Shown here piece after piece: positions 34,437-43,651 of a stretch of 59,882 bases of DNA. Every line of letters starts with the position of its first letter. The first letter of the stretch is position 1. The notes beneath the pieces are model-generated. The model did not search any database. It saw nothing but the letters and a program-made list of their open reading frames with translations, and was not told the origin of the DNA. The stretch lies in the NCBI RefSeq assembly GCF_000226955.1, contig NZ_AGFU01000003.1, positions 1 to 59,882 on the forward strand. The letters run 5' to 3'. Source of the stretch: Sphingomonas elodea ATCC 31461. Lineage in GTDB: Bacteria; Pseudomonadota; Alphaproteobacteria; Sphingomonadales; Sphingomonadaceae. Made by a program: the position numbers and the translations under genes.

Positions 34437-35497
34437 TCGCGGAGCAGCTGGGCTTCCCCGGCGTCCTCAATCTGTTCCGGTACCTGTCGTTCCGCACCGG
34501 CGGATCGGTGGCGACCGCGCTGCTGATCGGCCTGCTGATCGGGCCGAAGTTCATCGGCTGGCTGCGCCTGCGCCAGGGCAAGGGCCAGCCGATCCGCACC
34601 GACGGGCCGCAGAGCCACCTCGCCAAGCGCGGCACGCCGACGATGGGCGGGCTGATGATCCTGACCAGCCTGACGCTTTCGCTGCTGATCTGGATGGACC
34701 TGCGCAACGCCTATGTGTGGGCGTGCATGTTCGTGACGCTCGGTTTCGGCATGATCGGCTTCCTCGACGATTACGACAAGGTGCGGAAGCAGAAGACCGC
34801 GGGCGTCTCGGGCAAGGTGCGGCTGCTCGGCGAGTTCCTGATCGCCGGCATCGCCAGCGCGATCATCATTTTCGCCGAGGGCAATACCCAGCTCTACGTG
34901 CCTTTCTTCAGCTGGGTGCATCCCAATCTCGGCTATTTCTACATCGCCTTCGCGGCGTTCACGATCGTGGCGTTCGGCAATGCGGTGAACCTGACCGACG
35001 GGCTCGACGGGCTCGCGACGATGCCGGTGGTGATCGCGGGCATGGCGTTCATGCTGATCGCGTACCTCGCGGGCAACAAGATCTACGCGACCTATCTGGG
35101 CATCCCGCACGTGCCGGGGGCGGGCGACCTCGCCATCTTCTGCGGCGCGATGATCGGGGCGGGGCTGGCGTTCCTGTGGTTCAATGCGCCGCCGGCGGCG
35201 GTGTTCATGGGGGATACCGGCAGCCTGGCGCTGGGCGGGGCGATCGGCACCATCGCCGTCACCACCCACCATGAGCTGGTGCTGGGCATCATCGGCGGCC
35301 TGTTCGTGATGGAGGCGCTGAGCGTCATCATCCAGGTGTTCTTCTTCAAGCGCACCGGCAAGCGCGTGTTCCGCATGGCGCCGATCCACCACCATTTCGA
35401 ACAGCTCGGCTGGTCGGAGCCGACGGTGGTGATCCGCTTCTGGATCATCGCCTTCGTGCTGGCGCTGGCCGGTCTCGCGACGCTCAAGCTGCGGTGA
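34424..35497 (+). CDS. mraY: phospho-N-acetylmuramoyl-pentapeptide transferase MraY
   Basis: 357 aa, polytopic. Signatures: [23 protein letters not shown] with the aspartate pair, [25 protein letters not shown] and the MAPIHHHFE histidine motif. It transfers phospho-MurNAc-pentapeptide to undecaprenyl phosphate to make lipid I in the inner membrane. It overlaps murF by 13 nt and is coupled to murD by GTGA (35494-35497). Confidence 0.98.
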   Translation: MLYLIAEQLGFPGVLNLFRYLSFRTGGSVATALLIGLLIGPKFIGWLRLRQGKGQPIRTDGPQSHLAKRGTPTMGGLMILTSLTLSLLIWMDLRNAYVWACMFVTLGFGMIGFLDDYDKVRKQKTAGVSGKVRLLGEFLIAGIASAIIIFAEGNTQLYVPFFSWVHPNLGYFYIAFAAFTIVAFGNAVNLTDGLDGLATMPVVIAGMAFMLIAYLAGNKIYATYLGIPHVPGAGDLAIFCGAMIGAGLAFLWFNAPPAAVFMGDTGSLALGGAIGTIAVTTHHELVLGIIGGLFVMEALSVIIQVFFFKRTGKRVFRMAPIHHHFEQLGWSEPTVVIRFWIIAFVLALAGLATLKLR

Positions 35498-36891
35498 TCA
35501 CCAGCCCGGTCTGGCGCGGCAAACGCTTCGCGGTGCTCGGGCTTGCGCGCTCGGGCGCGGCGACGGTGCACGCGTTGCTGGCGAGCGGGGCGGAGGTGCT
35601 GGCGTGGGATTCGAACGAGGCGGCGCGGGAGTCGCTAGCTAAAGCCCCTCCCCTTCAGGGGAGGCGTTGGGGTGGGGGACTCTCCACCAGCGAGCCGGTG
35701 CGTGGATCGGCCATGCCCCACCCCAACCCCTCCCCTGAAGGGGAGGGGCTATTGGAGTTCGCCGACCCGCTCACTGCCGATCTCACCGGCTTCGCGGGCA
35801 TGGTCGTCTCCCCCGGCGTGCCGCTGAACCGGCACCCGATCGCGCCGCATGCGCGCAGGGCGGGCGTGCCGCTGATCGGCGATATCGAGCTGTTCGCGCA
35901 AGCGCGCGCCGATCTGCCGGCGCACCGCGTGGTCGGCATCACCGGGACGAACGGCAAGTCGACCACCACCGCGCTGATCCACCACATCATCGAGACCGCG
36001 GGCATTCCGACGCGCCTCGGCGGCAATATCGGGCTGCCGATCCTCGGGCAGGAGCCGCTGCCGGAGGGCGGCGTCTATGTGCTGGAGCTGTCGAGCTACC
36101 AGATCGACCTGACCCAGAGCCTCGACTGCGATGTCGCGGTGCTGCTCAACATCACGCCGGACCATCTCGACCGCTATGACGGGTTCGAGGGCTATGCCGC
36201 GTCCAAGGCACGACTGTTCGCGATGCAGTCCAAGGGCCATGCCGCGATCATCGGCATCGGCGACGCCGCTTCGGCGACCATCGCCCGGCGGGTCGCGCTT
36301 TCCGGCCGCGCCGAGGACGTGACCAAGATCGCGCCGGGCGTGTGCATGGACCAATCGCGCTGGCCGGCGCTGCAGGGGCCGCACAACGCCCAGAACGCGC
36401 TCGCTGCCATCGCCGCGTGCGAGGCGCTCGGCATCGACCGCGCCGCGATCGACCGGGGGCTGGAGAGCTTCCCCGGCCTGCCGCACCGCATGGAACGGAT
36501 CGCCACGCGGAACGGCGTGCTGTTCGTCAACGACAGCAAGGCGACCAACCCGGAATCGACCGCGCCTGCGCTCGCGGCTTATCCGCGCATCCACTGGATC
36601 CTCGGCGGCGTCGCCAAGACCGACAGCCTGGAGGCGTGCCGCCCAGGCTTCGGCCATGTCGTGCGCGCCTATACGATCGGCGAGGCGGGCCTGTTGTTCG
36701 CGGGTCTGCTGGAGGGCGAGATGCCCGTCGAGCAGTCCGGCACGCTGGAGGCAGCCGTCCGCGCCGCTGCGGCAAATGCCCGGCCGGGCGACGCCGTGCT
36801 GCTCTCCCCGGCCTGCGCTTCCTTCGACCAGTTCCGCGATTTCGAGGCGCGCGGCGATGCCTTCCGGGCCGCGGTGGAGGCGCTCGGGTGA
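35494..36891 (+). CDS. murD: UDP-MurNAc-L-Ala:D-Glu ligase MurD carrying an in-frame palindromic repeat insert
   Basis: 465 aa from GTG. N-terminal [27 protein letters not shown]-loop [39 protein letters not shown] and the late [13 protein letters not shown] are intact MurD signatures. Residues ~51-86 are not MurD sequence: they are encoded by a 108-bp palindromic element (35643-35750) that keeps the frame and has no stop. It sits in the N-terminal UDP-binding domain between AARESLA and [11 protein letters not shown], likely a surface loop. Without the insert the protein would be ~429 aa, close to usual. The enzyme is single-copy and essential in known bacteria, so the insert is probably tolerated. 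Coupled to ftsW by GTGA. Confidence 0.95.
   Translation: MITSPVWRGKRFAVLGLARSGAATVHALLASGAEVLAWDSNEAARESLAKAPPLQGRRWGGGLSTSEPVRGSAMPHPNPSPEGEGLLEFADPLTADLTGFAGMVVSPGVPLNRHPIAPHARRAGVPLIGDIELFAQARADLPAHRVVGITGTNGKSTTTALIHHIIETAGIPTRLGGNIGLPILGQEPLPEGGVYVLELSSYQIDLTQSLDCDVAVLLNITPDHLDRYDGFEGYAASKARLFAMQSKGHAAIIGIGDAASATIARRVALSGRAEDVTKIAPGVCMDQSRWPALQGPHNAQNALAAIAACEALGIDRAAIDRGLESFPGLPHRMERIATRNGVLFVNDSKATNPESTAPALAAYPRIHWILGGVAKTDSLEACRPGFGHVVRAYTIGEAGLLFAGLLEGEMPVEQSGTLEAAVRAAAANARPGDAVLLSPACASFDQFRDFEARGDAFRAAVEALG
35643..35750. repeat. 108-bp palindromic repeat inside murD
   Basis: Two 35-nt arms (35643-35677 and 35716-35750) are inverted copies with one mismatch; the loop is 38 nt. Each arm itself folds (CCCCTCCCC-TTCA-GGGGAGG). 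The length is exactly 36 codons and the murD frame stays open. The spacer shares GGGGGACTC, GGATCG and CATGCCCCA with the murC-murB copy, so both belong to one family. Confidence 0.93.
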
Positions 36892-38120
36892 GCCGCCAGC
36901 CGGGAGACGCGGACGAAAACAAGAGCGGCCGGCCGCGCATCTCCAACCAATTGAGCCGCGCCAGCAAATCCCGTGCGGGCATGTGGTTCTGGGAAGTGGA
37001 CCGCGTGCTGCTGTTCCTGCCGCTGTTCCTGATCGCGATCGGGCTGGTGGCAGTCGCCGCAGCCTCGCCCGCCACCGCACGGCGCTACTCGGACGCGGCG
37101 CACATCGTGCCGCCGATGTACTATTTCTGGCGCCAGCTGATGTGGGTGTGCATCTGCGTGCCGGTGCTGGTGATCGTCTCGATGCTGCCGACCTCGGCGG
37201 CGCGGCGGCTGTCGCTTGCCGGCGCGGTGGTGTTCCTCGGGCTGATGATGCTGCTGCCGATCATCGGGCATGAGGTGAACGGCGCCAAGCGCTGGATCGG
37301 CCTGGGCATATCGGACCTGCAGCCGTCCGAGTTTCTCAAGCCCATGTTCATCGTCTCGACCGCGTGGATCCTGTCGTTTCGCGCCAAGGATCCCGAACTG
37401 CCGGTGATGATCGTCACCGGCGCGATCACCGCGCTGATCGCTGTGCTGCTGATGCTCCAGCCGGATTTCGGCCAGACCATTCTGTTCTCCACCATATGGG
37501 TGATCCTGCTGATGCTCTCGGGCATCTCGCCGGCCGCGATCGCCGGCTTGGGCGGCGTGGCTATCGGCGGCGTCGTCGCGGCCTATTTCTTCTACGGCAC
37601 CGCCCGCACCCGCATCGACAATTTCCTGTTCCCGACCAAGGAAGCAGCGCTGGCCGATCGCTACCAGGTGGAGATGGCGCACGACACGCTGAGCGCCGGC
37701 GGGCTGTTCGGCGCGGGGCCGGGCAGCGGCCAGATCAAGTTCCGCCTGCCCGAGGCGCATACCGATTACATCTTCTCGGTGATCGGCGAGGAGTTCGGGC
37801 TGATCGCCTGCGCGGTGATCGTGCTGCTCTATCTCGCCATCGTCGTCCGCGTGCTGATGAAGCTGCTCGACGAGGAGGATCCGTTCCGCTTGCTCGCGGC
37901 GGCGGGCCTCGCTTCGCAGTTCGGCGTGCAGGCGCTGATCAACATGGCGGTGAACACCGGCATCGCGCCGTCCAAGGGCATGACGCTGCCGTTCATCAGC
38001 TATGGCGGCTCGTCGATGATCGCGCTTTCGATCGGCTATGGCCTGCTGCTCGCTTTCACGCGACGAAACCCGTATCTGAAGCGGTCTCCCTATACCGGCC
38101 GCTGGAGCAAAGCCGCATGA
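36888..38120 (+). CDS. ftsW: peptidoglycan glycosyltransferase FtsW
   Basis: 410 aa SEDS protein from GTG 36888. A polar ~40-residue N-terminus precedes ten or so membrane helices. Motifs: NGAKRWIGLGISDLQPSEFLKP, LLMLQPDFGQT, GGLFGAGPGSGQIKFRLPEAHTDYIFSVIGEEFG with the catalytic Asp region, and LPFISYGGSSMIA. It polymerises lipid II at the septum with FtsI. Overlaps: GTGA with murD, ATGA with murG. Confidence 0.97.
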   Translation: MSRQPGDADENKSGRPRISNQLSRASKSRAGMWFWEVDRVLLFLPLFLIAIGLVAVAAASPATARRYSDAAHIVPPMYYFWRQLMWVCICVPVLVIVSMLPTSAARRLSLAGAVVFLGLMMLLPIIGHEVNGAKRWIGLGISDLQPSEFLKPMFIVSTAWILSFRAKDPELPVMIVTGAITALIAVLLMLQPDFGQTILFSTIWVILLMLSGISPAAIAGLGGVAIGGVVAAYFFYGTARTRIDNFLFPTKEAALADRYQVEMAHDTLSAGGLFGAGPGSGQIKFRLPEAHTDYIFSVIGEEFGLIACAVIVLLYLAIVVRVLMKLLDEEDPFRLLAAAGLASQFGVQALINMAVNTGIAPSKGMTLPFISYGGSSMIALSIGYGLLLAFTRRNPYLKRSPYTGRWSKAA

Positions 38121-39271
38121 CCGAACGCCGTACTTACGTCCTCGCCGCCGGTGGCACCGGCGGGCACATGGTGCCCGCGGCCGCGCTGGCGGTGGAGCTC
38201 GCACGGCGCGGGCATCAGGTGGCATTGGTCAGCGACGAACGCGGCGTGCGCTTTCCCGGGCTGTTCGAGGGCGTCGAGACGCATGTGCTGCCCGCCGGGC
38301 GGCTGGGCGGCGGGCCGCTGGGGTATCTCAAGGCGGCGCGGCAGATGCTGGCGGGCCGGGCGATGGCCGGCAAGCTCTACAAGCAGATGCGCCCCGCCGC
38401 GGTGATCGGCTTTGGCGGCTATCCCGCGTTTCCGGCGCTGGCGGCGGCGTTCAGCGCGCGCATCCCTACCGTGATCCACGAGCAGAATGCGGTGCTGGGC
38501 CGCGTGAACCGGCTGGTCGCGGGCCGGGTGGCGGCGATCGCCACCTCGTATGACAAGGTCGAGCGGATGAAGCCCGGCTGGGCGGCCAAGACCCACCTCA
38601 CCGGCAACCCGGTGCGCGAGGCGGTGCTGGCACTGCGCGCCAAGCCCTATCCGATGCTGGAGGAAGACGGGCTGTTCCGCGTGCTGGTGACCGGCGGCAG
38701 CCAGGGCGCCTCGATCCTCAGCCAGGTGGTGCCGGACGGGCTCGCACTGCTGCCGGTGCATTTCAGGCGGCGGCTGCAGGTGACCCATCAGGCGCGCATC
38801 GAGGACATCGAGATGGTCCGTGCCAAATATCAGGAACACGAGATTCCGGCAGAGGTCGCGACCTATCTGCCCGACATGCCCGAGCGGCTGGCCTGGGCGC
38901 ATCTGGTGATCGCGCGGGCAGGGGCCTCGACCATCGCCGAGCTGACCGCCGCCGGGCGTCCCGCGATCCTGGTGCCGCTGCCCAGCGCCACCGACGATCA
39001 TCAGACGGCGAATGCGCGCGAGATCACCGAGGCGGGCGGCGCACGCACCATTCCGCAGCGCGCCTTCACCGCGCAGGAGCTCGCCAAGCAGATGCAGAAG
39101 CTGGGGCTCGACACCAAGGCACTGGAGAATGCGGCGGCGCGCGCCCGCGGCGTCGGCCGGCCCGATGCGGTGCGCGACCTGGCGGACCTCGTCGAATCGA
39201 TCCATGCGCCGCGCGCCCCGGTGGGCAAGGTGCAGAAAGCCAACAAGAACGGAAGGCCAGCTTACGCATGA
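38117..39271 (+). CDS. murG: undecaprenyldiphospho-muramoylpentapeptide N-acetylglucosaminyltransferase MurG
   Basis: 384 aa GT28 enzyme. N-terminal glycine loop [13 protein letters not shown], then [49 protein letters not shown], and the donor site [34 protein letters not shown]. It converts lipid I to lipid II on the inner face of the membrane. Coupled by ATGA on both sides. Confidence 0.98.
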   Translation: MTERRTYVLAAGGTGGHMVPAAALAVELARRGHQVALVSDERGVRFPGLFEGVETHVLPAGRLGGGPLGYLKAARQMLAGRAMAGKLYKQMRPAAVIGFGGYPAFPALAAAFSARIPTVIHEQNAVLGRVNRLVAGRVAAIATSYDKVERMKPGWAAKTHLTGNPVREAVLALRAKPYPMLEEDGLFRVLVTGGSQGASILSQVVPDGLALLPVHFRRRLQVTHQARIEDIEMVRAKYQEHEIPAEVATYLPDMPERLAWAHLVIARAGASTIAELTAAGRPAILVPLPSATDDHQTANAREITEAGGARTIPQRAFTAQELAKQMQKLGLDTKALENAAARARGVGRPDAVRDLADLVESIHAPRAPVGKVQKANKNGRPAYA

Positions 39272-40680
39272 AGGGCGTCGCCACCGACATCGGTACCATT
39301 CACTTCGTCGGCATCGGCGGGATCGGCATGTCCGGCATTGCCGAGGTGATGCACAATCTCGGCTATCAGGTGCAGGGCTCGGACGTGGCGGACAGCTATG
39401 TCGTGCAGGGGCTGCGCGACCGGGGCATCCCGGTCACGATTGGCCATGCCGCCGAGAATCTGGGCGAGGCTGCCGTGGTGGTGGTCTCCACCGCGATCGT
39501 CCGCACCAACCCCGAGGTGGAAGCCGCCTATCAGAACCGCATCCCCGTGGTGCGCCGCGCCGAGATGCTCGCCGAGCTGATGCGCCTCAAGTCCACCGTC
39601 GCGGTGGCGGGCACGCACGGCAAGACGACGACGACCTCGATGGTCGCGGCGCTGCTCGATGCCGGCGGGGTGGACCCGACCGTGATCAACGGCGGGATCA
39701 TCAACCAGTACGGCTCCAACGCGCGCCTTGGCGACAGCGAGTGGATGGTGGTCGAGGCCGATGAGAGCGACGGCAGCTTCCTGCGGCTCGACGGCACGAT
39801 CGCGGTGGTCACCAACATCGATCCCGAGCATCTCGACCATTATGGCTCGTTCGAGAAGGTGAAGGCGGCCTTTGTCGAATTCGTCGAGAATGTGCCCTTC
39901 TACGGCGCGGCGCTGCTCTGCCTCGATCACCCGGAAGTGCAGGCGATCATCCCGCGCGTCCGCGACCGGCGGATCGTGACCTATGGCTTCGCCGCCAGCG
40001 CCGATGTGCGCGGGGTGAACGTCACCCCGCATGCCGGGGGCAATCGGTTCGAGGCGATCATCCGCAATCGCGACGGCTCGACCCGCTCGATCGAGAATAT
40101 CGAGCTGCCGATGCCCGGCCGCCACAATGTCCAGAACGCGCTGGCGGCGATCGGCGTGGCGCTCGAACTCGGCATTCCGGACGCGACGATCCAGCAGGGT
40201 TTCGCCAAGTTCGGCGGGGTCAAGCGGCGCTTCACCAAGGTGGGCGAAGTCGCGGGTGCTTCGATCATCGACGATTACGGCCACCACCCGGTGGAAATTC
40301 GCGCGGTGCTGGCGGCAGCGCGTGAGAGCACGCGCGGCCGGGTGATCGCGGTGGTGCAGCCGCACCGCTATTCGCGGCTGGGTAATCTGATGGACGAGTT
40401 TGCCCAGGCGTTCAACGATGCGGACATGGTGTATGTCGCCCCCGTTTATCCGGCGGGCGAGGCGCCGATCGAGGGCGTCCATGCCGATGCGCTGGTCGAG
40501 CAGATCTCGCATCGCGGGCACCGGGCGGTGGCGTCGACCACGGATGCGACGGCACTGGCAACCGCGCTCGGCGGCGTGGTGCGCGAGGGCGACATGGTGG
40601 TGTGCCTCGGCGCGGGTGACATCACGAAGTGGGCGGCGGGCCTGGCGCCCGCGATCGCGGCTGCGCGGGGGGATGCGTGA
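39268..40680 (+). CDS. murC: UDP-MurNAc:L-alanine ligase MurC
   Basis: 470 aa. [27 protein letters not shown] Rossmann start, ATP loop [41 protein letters not shown] and [14 protein letters not shown]. First Mur ligase, adding L-Ala to UDP-MurNAc. Everywhere upstream the cluster is translationally coupled, but after this stop the chain is broken by a 171-bp repeat before murB. Confidence 0.98.
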   Translation: MKGVATDIGTIHFVGIGGIGMSGIAEVMHNLGYQVQGSDVADSYVVQGLRDRGIPVTIGHAAENLGEAAVVVVSTAIVRTNPEVEAAYQNRIPVVRRAEMLAELMRLKSTVAVAGTHGKTTTTSMVAALLDAGGVDPTVINGGIINQYGSNARLGDSEWMVVEADESDGSFLRLDGTIAVVTNIDPEHLDHYGSFEKVKAAFVEFVENVPFYGAALLCLDHPEVQAIIPRVRDRRIVTYGFAASADVRGVNVTPHAGGNRFEAIIRNRDGSTRSIENIELPMPGRHNVQNALAAIGVALELGIPDATIQQGFAKFGGVKRRFTKVGEVAGASIIDDYGHHPVEIRAVLAAARESTRGRVIAVVQPHRYSRLGNLMDEFAQAFNDADMVYVAPVYPAGEAPIEGVHADALVEQISHRGHRAVASTTDATALATALGGVVREGDMVVCLGAGDITKWAAGLAPAIAAARGDA

Positions 40681-40697
40681 GCGACGCGGTTCTTCTT

Positions 40698-40868
40698 AAG
40701 CCCCTCCCCTTCAGGCGTGCTGGGTCGGCTCTGCCCCCGGCAGAGCCTGAACAGCGCGGGGCGCTGTTCACCCAGCACGGGGTTGGGGTGGGGGACTCCG
40801 CCACGCGCGGAGGACTCGCGGATCGATCATGCCCCACCCCCAACCCCTCCCCTGAAGGGGAGGGGCTT
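40698..40868. repeat. composite palindromic repeat between murC and murB
   Basis: The outer element has the same arms as the murD copy: left start AAGCCCCTCCCCTTCAGG at 40698, right end CCCTGAAGGGGAGGGGCTT at 40868. A second module (40716-40779) is set into the left arm. Removing it leaves ~107 nt, the length of the murD copy. The right arm ends 2 nt before the murB ATG and contains GGGGAGGGG at Shine-Dalgarno distance. Confidence 0.93.
40716..40779. repeat. 64-nt cloverleaf-like module nested in the murC-murB repeat
   Basis: Outer stem CGTGCTGGG/CCCAGCACG encloses two perfect hairpins: GGCTCTGCC-CCC-GGCAGAGCC (40727-40747) and TGAACAGCGC-GGG-GCGCTGTTCA (40748-40770). Only two bases are unpaired between stems. 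The second hairpin recurs exactly, inverted, at 59852-59874. Confidence 0.9.
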
Positions 40869-40870
40869 TG

Positions 40871-41767
40871 ATGTCGGACATGCCCCCCGTTCGCGGCAAA
40901 CTTACGCCGAACGCTCCGCTTGCGCCGCTGGTGTGGTTCAAGAGCGGCGGTGCGGCGGAGTGGCTGTTCGAGCCCGCCGATGCCGACGACCTAGCCGCCT
41001 TCCTCGCCGCGCTCGATCCCGCCACCCCGGTAATGGGCCTCGGCCTCGGCTCGAACATGATCGTCCGCGACGGCGGGGTGCCGGGCGTGGTGATCCGCCT
41101 CGGCAAGGCCTTCGCCGCGGTCGAGCAGCTCGACGATACTACCCTGCGCTGTGGCGGCGGCGCCTCGGGCATCCTCGTCTCCTCCAAGGCGCGGGACTGG
41201 GGTATCGGCGGCATCGAGTTCCTGCGCTCGATCCCCGGCACGGTCGGCGGCTTCGTGCGGATGAACGGCGGCGCTTATGGCCGCGAGACCTGCGACATTC
41301 TGGTCGACTGCGAGGTCGTGCTCCGCTCGGGCGAGCGGCGCGTGCTGGCCAATGCCGATCTCGGCTATACCTATCGACACAGCAGCCTGCCCGAGGGTGC
41401 GATCGTGGTCAGCGCCACCTTTCGCGGCTTCCCCAAGGCCTCGGAGGACATTCAGGCCGAGATGGACCGCATCGCCGCCGCGCGCGAGGAATCGCAGCCG
41501 CTGCGCTCGAAGACCGGCGGCTCGACCTTCAAGAACCCGGAAGGGCACAAGGCCTGGGCGCTGGTCGATGCGGCCGGCTGCCGGGGCCTGCGCCGCGGCG
41601 ACGCGCAGGTGAGCGAGAAGCATTGCAACTTCCTCCTCAACCTGGGCGAGGCGACCAGCGCCGATATCGAGGCACTGGGCGAGGATGTCCGCGCGCGGGT
41701 CAAGGCGCAGTCGGGCGTGGAACTGGAATGGGAAATTCAGCGAGTGGGTATTGCGCGGCATGACTGA
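40871..41767 (+). CDS. murB: UDP-N-acetylenolpyruvoylglucosamine reductase MurB
   Basis: 298 aa. TWFxSGG-like VWFKSGGAAEWLFEP, FAD motif GLGLGSNMIVRDGG, SIPGTVGGFVRMNGGAYG, YRHSSLPEGAIV, and KTGGSTFKNPEGHKAWALVDAAGCRG with the catalytic Ser/Lys segment. It reduces UDP-GlcNAc-enolpyruvate to UDP-MurNAc with NADPH. ATG 40871 is preceded by GGGGAGGGG, which belongs to the right arm of the palindromic repeat and could be hidden in its stem. It overlaps ddl by 8 nt. Confidence 0.97.
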   Translation: MSDMPPVRGKLTPNAPLAPLVWFKSGGAAEWLFEPADADDLAAFLAALDPATPVMGLGLGSNMIVRDGGVPGVVIRLGKAFAAVEQLDDTTLRCGGGASGILVSSKARDWGIGGIEFLRSIPGTVGGFVRMNGGAYGRETCDILVDCEVVLRSGERRVLANADLGYTYRHSSLPEGAIVVSATFRGFPKASEDIQAEMDRIAAAREESQPLRSKTGGSTFKNPEGHKAWALVDAAGCRGLRRGDAQVSEKHCNFLLNLGEATSADIEALGEDVRARVKAQSGVELEWEIQRVGIARHD

Positions 41768-42680
41768 ACCTCTTCACATCGCCGTGCTGATGGGCGGCTG
41801 GTCGGCCGAGCGCGAGGTGTCGCTGATGTCGGGGAACGGCGTCGCGGATGCGCTGGAGAGCCTCGGACACCGCGTTACCCGGATCGACATGGACCGGAAC
41901 CTCGCCGCGCGCCTCGCCGAGGCCAAGCCGGACGTGGTGTTCAACGCGCTCCACGGCACGCCGGGCGAGGATGGCAGCGTGCAGGGCATGCTCGACCTGA
42001 TGGGCATCCGCTACACCCACTCCGGCATGGTCACCTCGGTCATCGCGATCGACAAACAGCTGACCAAGCAGGCGCTGGTGCCGCACGGCATCCCGATGCC
42101 CGGCGGGCGGATGGTGTCGCGCGAGGAGCTGTACCGGCAGGACCCGCTGCCCCGTCCTTATGTGCTCAAGCCGGTCAACGAAGGCTCGTCGGTGGGCGTG
42201 GCGATCGTCACCGCCGAGAGCAATGTCGGCAACCCGATCGACCCGCAGGCGCGCGGCCCCTGGCAGGAATTCGACGAACTGCTCGCCGAGCCGTTCATCC
42301 GCGGGCGCGAGCTGACCACCGCGGTGCTGGGCGACCAGGCGCTGGGCGTGACCGAATTGAAGCCCAAAAGCGGCTTCTACGACTATGAGTCCAAATACAC
42401 CGACGGCCTGACCGAGCATGTCTTCCCGGCGCAGATCCCCGACGATGTGGCGGAAGCCTGCAAGCGGATCGCGCTCGACGCGCACCGGCTGCTCGGCTGC
42501 AAGGGCGCCTCGCGTGCCGATTTCCGCTGGGACGACACGCAAGGCGTCGACGGGCTGTTTCTGCTCGAGGTCAACACCCAGCCCGGCATGACCCCGCTCA
42601 GCCTGGTGCCCGAACAGGCGCGCCATCTCGGCATCGACTATGCTAGTCTGGTCCAACGGATCGTCGAGGAGGCATTGTGA
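41760..42680 (+). CDS. ddl: D-alanine--D-alanine ligase
   Basis: 306 aa ATP-grasp enzyme. VLMGGWSAEREVSLMSG, FNALHGTPGEDGSVQGMLDLMGIRYTHSG, YVLKPVNEGSSVGVAIV, and LEVNTQPGMTPLSLVPEQA are Ddl signatures, with the metal-binding Glu/Asn in EVNTQPG. It makes the dipeptide used by MurF. The start lies inside the 3' end of murB (8-nt overlap), and the stop overlaps the ftsQ GTG. Confidence 0.97.
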   Translation: MTEPLHIAVLMGGWSAEREVSLMSGNGVADALESLGHRVTRIDMDRNLAARLAEAKPDVVFNALHGTPGEDGSVQGMLDLMGIRYTHSGMVTSVIAIDKQLTKQALVPHGIPMPGGRMVSREELYRQDPLPRPYVLKPVNEGSSVGVAIVTAESNVGNPIDPQARGPWQEFDELLAEPFIRGRELTTAVLGDQALGVTELKPKSGFYDYESKYTDGLTEHVFPAQIPDDVAEACKRIALDAHRLLGCKGASRADFRWDDTQGVDGLFLLEVNTQPGMTPLSLVPEQARHLGIDYASLVQRIVEEAL

Positions 42681-43651
42681 GCCGCAGGCCCGCCCAAGCG
42701 CAGCGCGCGACCACCCGGCGCGGCGAGAAGCCGAAGCCGCGCGGTACCGCGCGCCGGCCGCAGCGGGCGGGCGTGCTCGACCAGGCGATCGCAGGCATCC
42801 CGCTCAGCCCGGAGACGCTGCACAAGCTCACGACGTGGAGCATCGTCGGCACGGTCGGCGCGGTGGTGCTGACGATCGGCATTCTCGCCGGTGTGCCGCA
42901 GATGATCGGGATCGGCTTCGCGCAGGCGGTCGGCGATGCCGGCCTCAAGGTGGACGAAATCCAGATCGACGGATTGAAGCGGATGGATCGCGCGACCGTC
43001 TATGACCAGGTCCTCGACCAGAATTCGCGGGCGATGCCGCTGGTCGATCTGGCCGAGGTCCGCGCCAAGCTGCTGACCTTCCCCTGGGTGAAGGATGCCC
43101 GCGTCTCGCGCCGGCTGCCCTCGACGCTGCACATCGCGATCGAGGAACGCGCCCCCGCCGCGGTCTGGCAGAACCATGGTCAGCTGATGCTGATCGACCC
43201 CACGGGTGTCGCGCTGGAGCCTGTCTCGCCCGAGGCGATGCCCGATCTGCCGCTGCTGATCGGTGAGGGCGCCAACACGCAGGAGGCTGCGCGCAAGCAT
43301 CTACTGGAGACGCAGCCGAGCCTCAAGCCGCTGGTCAAGGCGATGAGCTGGGTCGGCAATCGCCGCTGGGACGTGTATTTCACCTCGGGCGAGAAGCTGC
43401 AGCTGCCGGAAGGCGAGGACGAAGCGGTCGGGGCGCTCCGCAAGTTCGTATCGATCGACGCGACACAGCGCCTGCTCGGCCGCGGCTATGTCGGATTTGA
43501 CATGCGCGTCGCAAACAAGTTGGTTGTGCGCAGGCAGGGCGTGGTCGAGCCGCCGCCGCCGGTTTCCACGGCGCCGGCAGCGCCGAGCGTTCCGACGACG
43601 ACAACGCCCACAACGACGCCGCCGGCGGGTACCGGCACGGGGGAAGGCTGA
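42677..43651 (+). CDS. ftsQ: cell division protein FtsQ
   Basis: 324 aa from GTG. A long Arg/Lys-rich cytoplasmic tail (~45 aa), one membrane helix (~58-80), a POTRA domain (VDEIQIDGLKRMDRATVYDQVLDQ to LPSTLHIAIEERAPAAVW), and the FtsQ beta domain with WVGNRRWDVYFTSGEKLQLPEG. The C-terminus adds a Pro/Thr-rich tail. FtsQ scaffolds FtsLB at the septum. Coupled to ddl by GTGA and to ftsA by TGATG. Confidence 0.95.
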   Translation: MSRRPAQAQRATTRRGEKPKPRGTARRPQRAGVLDQAIAGIPLSPETLHKLTTWSIVGTVGAVVLTIGILAGVPQMIGIGFAQAVGDAGLKVDEIQIDGLKRMDRATVYDQVLDQNSRAMPLVDLAEVRAKLLTFPWVKDARVSRRLPSTLHIAIEERAPAAVWQNHGQLMLIDPTGVALEPVSPEAMPDLPLLIGEGANTQEAARKHLLETQPSLKPLVKAMSWVGNRRWDVYFTSGEKLQLPEGEDEAVGALRKFVSIDATQRLLGRGYVGFDMRVANKLVVRRQGVVEPPPPVSTAPAAPSVPTTTTPTTTPPAGTGTGEG

